From contig JABDIW010000338.1 of assembly GCA_013003515.1 (NCBI GenBank), positions 1 through 5,205 of the forward strand: a DNA stretch of 5,205 nt. Direction: 5' to 3'. This stretch comes from Acidimicrobiia bacterium (GTDB lineage Bacteria > Actinomycetota > Acidimicrobiia > Spongiisociales > UBA5794). Position 1 is the first letter of the stretch. The number at the start of each line of letters is the position of its first letter. A program made the position numbers and the translations under genes. The notes below the pieces were generated by a model that ran no database searches, was not told the DNA's origin, and saw only the letters and a list, made by a program, of their open reading frames with translations. Positions 1 to 5,205 of this stretch are shown piece after piece.

Positions 1-1253
1 GTCCCCTCCTGGAGGAGGCCATATCGATTCGCGACGAGATGGCCCAGATCCTCGGTGCCCCGACGTGGGCCCACCACGTGATGGAGCTGAAGATGGCCAA
101 GAATCCCGATGCCGTGGCCGACTTCTACGACGGCATCGTCCCCGGGCTCACCAAACTGCGTGATACCGAGCTCGAAGTCCAACAAGGTCTGCTGAACGCG
201 GACCATCCGGGGGAGACACTGGCCTCCTGGGACACGTCGTTCTACACCGACCAGCAGAAGCGCACCGATTACGGAGTCGATGCCGCCGAGGTTGCGAAGT
301 ATTTCCCGCTCGAGCAGACCATCGACGGGATGTTCGAGGTGACCGGCGACGTGCTGGGCCTCGACTATCGCCGCATCGAGGATGCCAAGGCATGGCACCC
401 AGACGTCTTGGTCTACGAGATCTCGGACCGGGAACGGGGCGAGCCAATCGCCTACTTCTACGCGGATCTCTTCCCTCGTGACGGCAAGTTCTCGCATGCC
501 GCCGCGTTCCCGATCGTCTACGGGCGCCAGACCCCCGACGGTTACGTGAAGCCGGTCGCCGCCATTCTCGCCAACTTCACCAAGCCCACCGACGACGCGC
601 CGTCGTTGCTGAAGCACTCCGAGGCTCTCACGTTGTGGCACGAATTCGGCCACATCCTCCACTTCTGTCTCACCGAGGTAGACCTGGTCCGATTCTCCGG
701 GTACGACACCGAGTGGGACTTCGTGGAGGCACCGTCCCAGATCATGGAATGGTGGATGTGGCAGCCCGAGGTGCTGCAGCGGTTCGCCCGTCACTACGAG
801 ACCGGCGAATCCATCCCGACCGAACTGGTCGACAAGATGGTCGCCGCTCGCGACCTGAACACCGGCATGTTCAACATGCGCCAGGTGATGCTGGGCAAGC
901 TCGACCTCGCCATGCACGCCACGACCGGCGAGAAGGACCTCGATGCCATCAACCGCGAGGCGAACACATACACGGGGTTGCCGTTCTACGAGGGCACGTT
1001 CATGCCCGCCGGGTTCGGCCACCTGATGGGCGGCTACGACGCCGGCTACTACGGCTACCTGTGGTCGAAGGTCTACGGAGACGACATGTTCTCGGTGTTC
1101 CAGTCCGAGGGCATCACCAGCCCCGAGGTCGGACGTCGCTACCGCTCAGAGGTCCTTGCCAGGGGCTACTCGCGGGATGCCATCGACCACCTCCGGGCGT
1201 TCCTCGGTCGAGAGCCCAACGGCGACGCGTTCCTTCGCAATCTGGGGATCTGA
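1..1253 (+). CDS. M3-family zinc oligopeptidase, thimet oligopeptidase-like (5' end missing)
   Basis: Cytoplasmic-type metallopeptidase that cleaves short peptides; this is the C-terminal part, including the whole catalytic core. The frame is open to the left edge, and the residues before the first in-window ATG at 39 (PLLEEAISIRDE) fit the family helix that runs into the LGAPTWAHHVMELKMAK segment. The true start is therefore upstream and the ATG at 39 is internal. Numbering from that ATG, the zinc motif HEFGH is at 201-205 (base 639 onward). The third zinc ligand is E230 in DFVEAPSQ. The family loop HLMGGYDAGYYGYLW at 328-342 has H328, Y333, Y337 and Y340 at the spacing of the catalytic His/Tyr residues of thimet oligopeptidase. 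The C-terminus ends in the usual place, and no signal peptide is visible in this part. It converges on the copper-chaperone gene with 3 bases between stop codons and has no evident link to it. Family assignment is very secure; substrate is unknown. Confidence 0.96.
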   Translation, partial: PLLEEAISIRDEMAQILGAPTWAHHVMELKMAKNPDAVADFYDGIVPGLTKLRDTELEVQQGLLNADHPGETLASWDTSFYTDQQKRTDYGVDAAEVAKYFPLEQTIDGMFEVTGDVLGLDYRRIEDAKAWHPDVLVYEISDRERGEPIAYFYADLFPRDGKFSHAAAFPIVYGRQTPDGYVKPVAAILANFTKPTDDAPSLLKHSEALTLWHEFGHILHFCLTEVDLVRFSGYDTEWDFVEAPSQIMEWWMWQPEVLQRFARHYETGESIPTELVDKMVAARDLNTGMFNMRQVMLGKLDLAMHATTGEKDLDAINREANTYTGLPFYEGTFMPAGFGHLMGGYDAGYYGYLWSKVYGDDMFSVFQSEGITSPEVGRRYRSEVLARGYSRDAIDHLRAFLGREPNGDAFLRNLGI

Positions 1254-1286
1254 CGCTCAGCGGTCCTCGATCGAGACAGTCAGATC
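1247..1286. terminator. Inverted repeat at a convergent gene end, possible bidirectional terminator
   Basis: GATCTGAC (1247-1254) is mirrored by GTCAGATC (1279-1286), and the perfect palindrome CTCGATCGAG (1266-1275) lies in the loop. It spans the stop codon of the peptidase gene and the last codons of the convergent copper-chaperone gene. The loop is long (24 bases) and there is no T-run on either side, so a terminator role is only a guess from position. Confidence 0.25.
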
Positions 1287-1709
1287 GATCTCACCCGCCT
1301 GCTCGAAGGTGACCGTGAGGTCGACCTCGTCGCCTTCAACAAGCGGCGCCACGAGCTGCATGCACATCACGTGCAGCCCGCCCGGCTCGAGGACGAGGGT
1401 GCCATCCGATGCGGTGAGCTGCCCGGTGTCGGCAGGCCGCATGGTCATCAACCCGTCCTGCATCTGGGAGATGTGCAACTCGGTACGACCACACGCGGGT
1501 GACTCCGCAGCCACGAGCCGGTCGCCCTCGTCGACCGTGGCGGTGAAGTAGAACGCCGCGTTCTCGGCGGTCGGTGGCGAGGGGCGCGCCCATACGTCAT
1601 CGATCGACGCTCCCCCGCCGCATCCGGCCGCAAGGGTGGCGACGGCAACGATCACAGTGAGGGTCTTGCTCATCGTCGAGGTCTTGCTCATCGTCGAGGT
1701 CTTGTTCAT
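1257..1709 (-). CDS. PCu(A)C-family copper chaperone lipoprotein
   Basis: Extracytoplasmic copper carrier that, in the studied family, delivers Cu(I) for assembly of the CuA centre of cytochrome c oxidase together with SCO proteins. The 150-residue product has a short hydrophobic segment (19-28) ending in LAAGC, so C30 is the probable lipidated residue. The family motif H-x10-M-x21/22-H-x-M is present: H79, M90, H113, M115, with H79 in ELHISQM and the second pair in GGLHVMCM. The length and all-beta pattern fit the family. The start at 1709 is chosen because AAGGAG lies 8 bases upstream and its ATGA overlaps the stop of the SCO1 gene, implying translational coupling. The later in-frame ATGs (residues 7 and 13) have no ribosome site of their own. 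Oddities: the first 18 residues are a tandem six-residue repeat, and C73 and C116 sit close to the metal motif. It is last in the minus-strand copper cluster. Confidence 0.93.
   Translation of the reverse strand: MNKTSTMSKTSTMSKTLTVIVAVATLAAGCGGGASIDDVWARPSPPTAENAAFYFTATVDEGDRLVAAESPACGRTELHISQMQDGLMTMRPADTGQLTASDGTLVLEPGGLHVMCMQLVAPLVEGDEVDLTVTFEQAGEIDLTVSIEDR
1662..1709 (-). repeat. 18-base tandem repeat at the start of the copper-chaperone gene
   Basis: Two full 18-base units (1692-1709 and 1674-1691) differ at one base, and a third unit keeps the first 12 bases (1662-1673). Each unit begins with ATG, so the protein starts MNKTST-MSKTST-MSKTLT. The unit is a multiple of three, so a change in copy number keeps the frame and only lengthens or shortens the N-region of the signal peptide. 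Confidence 0.9.
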
Positions 1710-2299
1710 CCCAACAGCTCCTTCAAGTCGGGCGCCAACGCATCGGCTCCGATCTCGGGCGAGTACACGACCCTCAGTGCACCCGTGGGATCGATCGCCA
1801 TGAGCGTGGCGGTGTGGTCGACGACGTACCCGGTGGATTCGTCGCCCTCTCCTGCCCGGTAGAAGACGCCGTAGAGCGCCGCGATCCGGGCGATTTCGTC
1901 CGGGTCACCGCTGAGCCCGAGAAAGGACTCGTCGAAGTGACCCATGTAGTCGCCGAGCACCTCGAGCGTGTCCCGCTCGGGGTCGACGGTGATCATCATC
2001 AGGTGCACCCGCTCTGCGTCATCCCCGATCTGGTCGAGCGCTTTCGCCACGCTGGACAGGGTGAGCGGGCAGACATCAGGGCAATGGGTGTAGCCGAAGT
2101 AGAGGAGCACGATGTCACCCCGGTGATCGGCAGGGGAAACCTCCGCCCCGGTGTGGGCCGGGAGGGTGAACTCGGGTGCCGGCTGCGGCGACTGCAGGAC
2201 TGTTCCCGCATACAGATGGGGACGCAGACTGCGGGTGACGGCGAGGCCCGCAGCGGCAACAACGACTACGGCAACCAGGACGATGACGAGTCTCTTCAT
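1706..2299 (-). CDS. sco1: SCO1/SenC-family copper metallochaperone
   Basis: Membrane-anchored thioredoxin-fold protein that inserts copper into, or reduces the cysteines of, the CuA site of cytochrome c oxidase subunit II. From the ATG at 2299 the product is 197 residues: a short KR-containing N-terminus, one hydrophobic anchor (about 4-21), then the SCO fold facing outward. The copper ligands are all present: C73 and C77 in the motif CPDVCP, preceded by LLYFGYTH, and H162 in VDHT. The VDPERDT segment is also typical. An in-frame GTG at 2308 would add three residues, but the ATG is preferred because its ATGA overlaps the stop of the upstream gene. No Shine-Dalgarno is visible for either start, so translation is probably coupled. 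The gene ends in an ATGA overlap with the PCu(A)C gene, so the two partners are co-expressed. Complete copy with all key residues. Confidence 0.96.
   Translation of the reverse strand: MKRLVIVLVAVVVVAAAGLAVTRSLRPHLYAGTVLQSPQPAPEFTLPAHTGAEVSPADHRGDIVLLYFGYTHCPDVCPLTLSSVAKALDQIGDDAERVHLMMITVDPERDTLEVLGDYMGHFDESFLGLSGDPDEIARIAALYGVFYRAGEGDESTGYVVDHTATLMAIDPTGALRVVYSPEIGADALAPDLKELLG
1718..1723 (-). promoter_or_regulatory. Ribosome binding site of the copper-chaperone gene
   Basis: On the minus strand the sequence AAGGAG lies 8 bases before the ATG at 1709, inside the last codons of the SCO1 gene. It is a strong, well-placed site and decides between three possible in-frame starts in favour of the first. 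Confidence 0.8.
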
Positions 2300-2970
2300 G
2301 GGTAACACAGGAACAGGTGAGCGGCTTCGTATGCGAGAGAGGCGACTCCGTTCGAGTTGCGCAACTCCTGGGCGAGCACGTCCACGTGGCGAACGATGCG
2401 ATCGTCGGTGCCGGCAAGGGTGGCGTACCGATACTCACCGCGTACGACACCCCAGCCATCGACCAGCACGAACGTCGGATCGAACCGGAAACCACCGCCC
2501 CCGAGCGGCTCATAGAAGGCCCTGAACCCGCTGCCGATGATCGTCTTGGCCAGCGCCGGGTCGGCAACCCCCCACCGCCATGCCTCGCCGTCGGCACCGG
2601 ACTCGGTTGCCGCAGCCGAGAGGTCCTCGATCGCGTCACCGCCGAATGACATGGTGACGAGGCGGAATTCCGTCTCGCCGAGGTCGACCTCGGCCGCCAC
2701 CCGGTCTCTCACGGTGGCCATCGTCGAGTCGAGATCGGAGCACTCGTCTCCGCACCCGGCCCAGGCGAAGGTGTACAGCGTGACCGTTCCCCGGGTGTCC
2801 TCACTGGTGAAGATGTCGCCGGACTGGTCCGTCAAGGCGAACCCGGGAGCAAGATGCATCCGAGGCAGCACCTGAATCGGCTCGAAGATGGCGAACGCCA
2901 TCACGCCGACGAGGAGCACCCCGAGCGTCGCGGCGACCCAGCGCGCCCAGCGGGGGAACAAGGTGCGCAT
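2296..2970 (-). CDS. SCO-like membrane-anchored thioredoxin-fold protein, copper His not conserved
   Basis: A 224-residue diverged relative of the SCO1 protein that follows it. It has an N-terminal anchor (about 10-28, after FPRWARW), then LAPGFALTDQSGDIF, which matches the SCO entry strand. A CxxxC pair, C73 and C77 in CGDEC, sits at the same residue numbers as in the downstream SCO1. Further on, DPTFVLVDGWGVVRG (164-178) matches the SCO segment that normally holds the third ligand, but the expected His is absent; by hand alignment its place falls at F163 or P165. It may therefore act as a thiol-disulfide reductant for CuA-site cysteines rather than a copper donor (inference). The start at 2970 is chosen because it gives the anchor directly; the reading frame stays open far upstream, but that stretch is antisense to a real gene and reads as low-complexity Asp/Gly. 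Only a weak GAG precedes the ATG. The stop overlaps the SCO1 start as ATGA. Confidence 0.82.
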   Translation of the reverse strand: MRTLFPRWARWVAATLGVLLVGVMAFAIFEPIQVLPRMHLAPGFALTDQSGDIFTSEDTRGTVTLYTFAWAGCGDECSDLDSTMATVRDRVAAEVDLGETEFRLVTMSFGGDAIEDLSAAATESGADGEAWRWGVADPALAKTIIGSGFRAFYEPLGGGGFRFDPTFVLVDGWGVVRGEYRYATLAGTDDRIVRHVDVLAQELRNSNGVASLAYEAAHLFLCYP

Positions 2971-2975
2971 AGACT
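2970..2975 (+). promoter_or_regulatory. Possible -10 element for a nearly leaderless lipoprotein gene
   Basis: TAGACT fits the TANNNT pattern and lies 10 bases before the ATG at 2986, which has no ribosome site. This would suit a nearly leaderless transcript, as is common in actinobacteria. No -35 match is seen, and a hexamer this loose arises often by chance. Confidence 0.2.
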
Positions 2976-2985
2976 CGGCCGGCTC

Positions 2986-3381
2986 ATGCGATTCATCATC
3001 AGCGCCATCGTGATCATCGGCCTCTCGGCGTGCTCGTTCCCCGGAGCGACCATCGAGGATGGGCCCGGGCTCGTCGGCACCTACGTCGTCAATGGCGTGG
3101 ACCCCGGCGGGTACGAGTACTCGGGAACCGTCGTGATCATCGGCACCGACGACGCCGACCGGGTCGAAATCGAGTGGATCGTGACCGGCGCCGTCCAGAC
3201 CGGTACCGGTGTGATCAGCGGAGACACCCTCGACGTCGAGTGGAGCACCCTCAGCGGATCCCAGGCCGATGCCTCCGGGACCGCCACCTACACCATCACC
3301 AGCGACGGCCGTCTCGTCGGGACTCGAACCGTCTCCGGCGCCGACGTCGTCGGCACCGAGGAGATCTTCCCCGAATCGTGA
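2986..3381 (+). CDS. Small beta-rich secreted lipoprotein of unknown function
   Basis: A 131-residue exported protein. The N-terminus is a compact lipoprotein signal: MRF, a hydrophobic run, and the lipobox LSAC with C16 as the lipidated residue. The mature part (from about 29) is made of short alternating strands and turns: LVGTYVVNG, YSGTVVIIG, TGTGVISGDTLDVEW, ATYTITSDGRLVGT and a final GTEEIF. This pattern resembles a small family of bacterial beta-barrel-like proteins sometimes annotated as fibronectin-binding; I cannot confirm membership and assign no function. There is no cysteine beyond the lipid anchor, no haem motif and no clear metal site. The ATG at 2986 is chosen because longer in-frame starts would add a charged, non-signal N-terminus. 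It lies head to head with the SCO-like gene (15 bases apart) and tail to tail with the cytochrome gene (8 bases apart), so it interrupts the minus-strand series. No Shine-Dalgarno is visible. Confidence 0.8.
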   Translation: MRFIISAIVIIGLSACSFPGATIEDGPGLVGTYVVNGVDPGGYEYSGTVVIIGTDDADRVEIEWIVTGAVQTGTGVISGDTLDVEWSTLSGSQADASGTATYTITSDGRLVGTRTVSGADVVGTEEIFPES

Positions 3382-3399
3382 GTCACCGCTCATGGTTCG
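3372..3399 (+). terminator. Stem-loop across the lipoprotein and cytochrome stop codons
   Basis: CGAATCGTGAG (3372-3382) can pair with CTCATGGTTCG (3389-3399) around a 6-base loop. In plus-strand RNA all 11 pairs form, two as G-U; in minus-strand RNA those two become A-C mismatches. The fold therefore favours ending the lipoprotein transcript. There is no T-run after it, so it is not a classical intrinsic terminator. Confidence 0.4.
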
Positions 3400-3770
3400 A
3401 GCGTCAACAGGTAGTCGACCAGGGCGTTGATCTCGTCGGTCCCGATCACCTTGTCCCACTCGGCCATCACGCCGGCGTCGTACCCCTCGACGAGGTAGTC
3501 GTTGGGATCGGTCAATGAGTCCAGGAGGTAGTCGCGCGCCGACACACCGGGCACCCGGGTGGCAGCCGTGGCTGCGATACCGGCCAATGAGGGCCCGACC
3601 AGCCTCTGACCGGGAGCCAGCGAGTGGCATGTGGAACAGCCGGGCTTGCCGGCGAGAACGGTCTCGTTGAAGAGCTCCTCACCTGATGGTGAGGCGCCAT
3701 CACCACCGCCTCCGCAGGCCGCGGCCAGCAGGCCCAGCAGCACCACCACGGTGACGATCTTGCGGCCCAT
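3390..3770 (-). CDS. Mono-haem cytochrome c lipoprotein
   Basis: Small electron carrier tethered to the outer face of the membrane. From the ATG at 3770 it has 126 residues: a hydrophobic signal (about 5-15), the lipobox LAAAC with C19 lipidated, a Gly-rich linker, then a class I cytochrome c domain. The haem site is CSTCH (C45, C48, H49), followed by the conserved VGPSLAGIA. The sixth ligand is probably M102 in GYDAGVM. The helical ending DEINALVDYLLTLEP is typical. The ATG at 3770 overlaps the upstream gene's stop as TGATG; a GTG one codon earlier is also possible. The domain is a close relative of the cytochrome c tail of the upstream protein, with nearly half of about 98 aligned residues identical by hand count. 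It probably relays electrons from that protein to a terminal oxidase (inference). Confidence 0.93.
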   Translation of the reverse strand: MGRKIVTVVVLLGLLAAACGGGGDGASPSGEELFNETVLAGKPGCSTCHSLAPGQRLVGPSLAGIAATAATRVPGVSARDYLLDSLTDPNDYLVEGYDAGVMAEWDKVIGTDEINALVDYLLTLEP

Positions 3771-5205
3771 CACTCCTCCAGCGTCAACAGGTAGGCGATG
3801 AGAGAGTCGAGCTCTCTCTCCGTCAGCGTTTCCTCATACCCGCCGAGCATCTGACCCTCGAGATATCCCTCGACGACGTACGCGGTGGGTTCGAGGATGG
3901 ACTCTCGCAGATACTGCTCCGCGGTCAATTCGGGAACTCTCGATGAAGCCGTGGTGGCGATCCCGGCGAGGCTGGGGCCCACCCCATCGTCTCCGGGGCG
4001 CACCGAATGGCAGATCACGCAGCCGACGTTGCGGCCCAGAGACGATTCGAAGAACAGGCGCTCACCCAGCTCGGCACTCGCCGGCGGGGGGAGATCGCGC
4101 GCCTCGACCACGAGCCGCTCACCCGGGCCCAGCTCGATGATCCGGTCGACGATCACAGTGGGCGAAGCCGAACCTTCGCTCAGTTCGACCCTCACCGCTC
4201 GAGTCCCCGACTCGACGGGCACGGTGACGATTCCGACGACGCCGCCCGCCGCATCGCCACCGTCGGAGGCCGCCACGACGAACGCTTCACCATCCACTAC
4301 CACGGCGACCTCGACGTCAGCACCGGCAATCCCTGTCGGCCCCGATTGGCCGGCGATCTGGGCGCCGGGGACGTGCTCGACCAGAACGACGATCTCGCTG
4401 TCCTGACGTCCCTGATCGAAGGGGGCGTTGGTGGCGAGGACCGCCAGCCCGATAGAGAGCGCGACGACGGCGATGGTCCCCGCGAGACGCCACGGTTGCC
4501 GGGGAACCACGTCGGAATCGGCGATGCGATGGGCTCCAGGAGTCCTCACGGCCGACGCCAGCTCGGTCGGCGGGACCCAATCCTGAGTGACTGCCCCGTC
4601 CCACTTGCGCTGCATCCGGGGGCTCCGCTCGCCGGCGAGGCGCTCGGCGAGGATCTCATTGCCCAAACCGTACGCACAGTCGGCGGGAGGGCAGCCCACG
4701 ACCTCCACGGACGCCGCTCCGGCCGAGAGCAGTGATCCGATCGTCAACGGGTTGACCATCCCGGCACATGTCACCTCGACGGTTGCGACGGATTCAGGCA
4801 GCTGGGCCAGGCGGAGGTGGCGCTGACAGGCGATGACGACGTCGCGGCCCGCCGGGTCGGGTGGCAGCGCAGGCTCGAAGCCGGGCAATGCCATCGCCCC
4901 GAAGCTGCACGAGCCGATGCAGATCCCGCACGCCACGCAGGCCTGAGGGTCCACCACGGCCAGCTCGCCCTCCATCACAAGGGCGTCATAGGGGCAGTCG
5001 ATGACGCACAGCTCGCACCCGGGGCAGTGATCGGGGTCGATGGCGACCGGCTCCGGGTCACCACGTCGCAGCGCCCACGGGATCAGACCACCCGCTGCAA
5101 CGACAACCCCGAGCCCCACCAGGGTGAGCCACGGTGCGGCCGACAGCAGCGGAGGCACCAGGAACAGGTAGAACGGGTCGAGGGGCACTGCGCCGACGAG
5201 TTGGG
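3770..5205 (-). CDS. Membrane redox fusion: ferredoxin, MvhD/FlpD-like and cytochrome c domains (5' end missing)
   Basis: A multidomain electron-transfer protein cut by the right edge. Numbering from a GTG at 5188: a hydrophobic start including YLFLVPPLL and a helix at about 20-38, ending in the positive RR at 41-42. Next come two 4Fe-4S motifs, C55-C58-C61-C65 and C84-C87-C90-C94. An MvhD/FlpD-like domain follows (about 115-189) with C121, C141, C166 and C171 and the characteristic VEVVGCPPADCAYGLGN. A second helix lies at about 235-253, then an unrecognised beta-rich stretch (about 263-365), and a class I cytochrome c domain (371-472) with CVICH (390-394) and probable ligand M447. Positive charges before both helices place the iron-sulfur domains in the cytoplasm and the haem outside. 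The GTG at 5188 is probably not the start: the frame is open beyond it, no ribosome site precedes it, and the first residues resemble the tail of a cytochrome b/subunit IV protein, so a larger cytochrome b part may lie outside the window (inference). It is the first gene seen of the minus-strand series. Confidence 0.9.
   Translation of the reverse strand, partial: QLVGAVPLDPFYLFLVPPLLSAAPWLTLVGLGVVVAAGGLIPWALRRGDPEPVAIDPDHCPGCELCVIDCPYDALVMEGELAVVDPQACVACGICIGSCSFGAMALPGFEPALPPDPAGRDVVIACQRHLRLAQLPESVATVEVTCAGMVNPLTIGSLLSAGAASVEVVGCPPADCAYGLGNEILAERLAGERSPRMQRKWDGAVTQDWVPPTELASAVRTPGAHRIADSDVVPRQPWRLAGTIAVVALSIGLAVLATNAPFDQGRQDSEIVVLVEHVPGAQIAGQSGPTGIAGADVEVAVVVDGEAFVVAASDGGDAAGGVVGIVTVPVESGTRAVRVELSEGSASPTVIVDRIIELGPGERLVVEARDLPPPASAELGERLFFESSLGRNVGCVICHSVRPGDDGVGPSLAGIATTASSRVPELTAEQYLRESILEPTAYVVEGYLEGQMLGGYEETLTERELDSLIAYLLTLEE
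3775..3779 (-). promoter_or_regulatory. Ribosome binding site of the cytochrome c lipoprotein gene
   Basis: GGAGG on the minus strand, within the last Glu codons of the upstream gene, lies only 4 bases before the ATG at 3770. The spacing is short, but together with the TGATG overlap it points to coupled translation of the two cytochrome genes. Confidence 0.55.

Larger units (their letters stand above)
3390..4078 (-). repeat. Diverged tandem duplication of a cytochrome c module
   Basis: The C-terminal domain of the fusion protein (about 3773-4078) and the whole mature part of the next gene (3390 to about 3690) encode the same cytochrome c fold in the same order. Shared features include GPSLAGIA, VEGY and YLLTLE. 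At the DNA level the 15-base string AGCGTCAACAGGTAG recurs at 3400-3414 and 3780-3794, about one gene length apart. Confidence 0.75.

Noticed and set aside
635..1312. Plus-strand frame of 225 residues inside the peptidase gene
   Set aside because: Arg/His/Pro-rich shadow frame typical of high-GC coding DNA; the overlapping frame carries the complete M3 catalytic motifs.
1814..2305. Plus-strand frame opposite the SCO1 gene
   Set aside because: Antisense shadow with no domain-like features; the minus strand encodes CPDVCP and VDHT.
2854..2985. Longer plus-strand start for the lipoprotein gene
   Set aside because: It would place about 44 charged residues before the signal peptide and overlaps the start of the SCO-like gene in antisense.
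2971..3630. Long minus-strand N-terminal extension of the SCO-like gene, giving a 444-residue reading frame
   Set aside because: The extension is low-complexity Asp/Gly/Arg sequence antisense to the lipoprotein gene and to the start of the cytochrome gene's 3' part. The ATG at 2970 gives a normal membrane anchor, and the plus-strand product has a clear lipobox.
3390..4078. The two cytochrome c genes as one gene split by a frameshift
   Set aside because: Each has its own complete haem motif, Met ligand and C-terminal helix, and the second has its own signal peptide and lipobox after a TGATG overlap.
4007..4735. Plus-strand frame of 242 residues opposite the fusion gene
   Set aside because: Antisense shadow rich in Arg, Asp and Gly with no recognisable motif; the minus strand carries the haem and iron-sulfur motifs.
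5186..5188. GTG at 5188 as the true start of the fusion protein
   Set aside because: No ribosome site precedes it, the frame remains open to the window edge, and the following hydrophobic sequence resembles the interior of a cytochrome b-type protein rather than an N-terminus.

Overview
The window is GC-rich (roughly two thirds by eye), with third codon positions mostly G or C, very tight gene packing and ATGA/TGATG stop-start overlaps. Several exported proteins have actinobacterial-looking lipoprotein signals (LAAGCGGG, LAAACGGGG). This suggests a high-GC Gram-positive of the Actinomycetota, perhaps an Acidimicrobiia-like lineage. That placement is an impression from style, not a demonstrated assignment.

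Layout. Left (1-1253, + strand): the C-terminal two thirds or so of an M3-family (thimet oligopeptidase-like) zinc peptidase, cut by the left edge and probably unrelated to the rest. Middle (1257-2970, - strand): three overlapping genes, read right to left: a SCO-like thioredoxin-fold protein that lacks the usual copper-binding His, a canonical SCO1/SenC protein, and a PCu(A)C copper-chaperone lipoprotein. This is a CuA-site assembly set for a cytochrome c oxidase. A small lipoprotein gene (2986-3381) sits on the + strand, wedged between minus-strand genes. Right (3390-5205, - strand): a small mono-haem cytochrome c lipoprotein, preceded by the most striking gene. That gene is a multidomain membrane protein, cut by the right edge: a hydrophobic segment resembling a cytochrome b/subunit IV tail, two 4Fe-4S ferredoxin motifs, an MvhD/FlpD-like iron-sulfur domain, a second membrane helix, a beta-rich external domain, and a cytochrome c domain closely related to the free-standing cytochrome next door.

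How it may work together (inference). The large protein looks like a wire between cytoplasmic iron-sulfur clusters and an external haem c. The lipoprotein cytochrome could carry electrons on to a copper-containing terminal oxidase, and the SCO and PCu(A)C proteins would load that oxidase's CuA centre. No oxidase subunit lies in the window. There is no RNA gene, mobile element, CRISPR array or non-coding stretch over 300 bases; the gaps between genes are only 3 to 15 bases.
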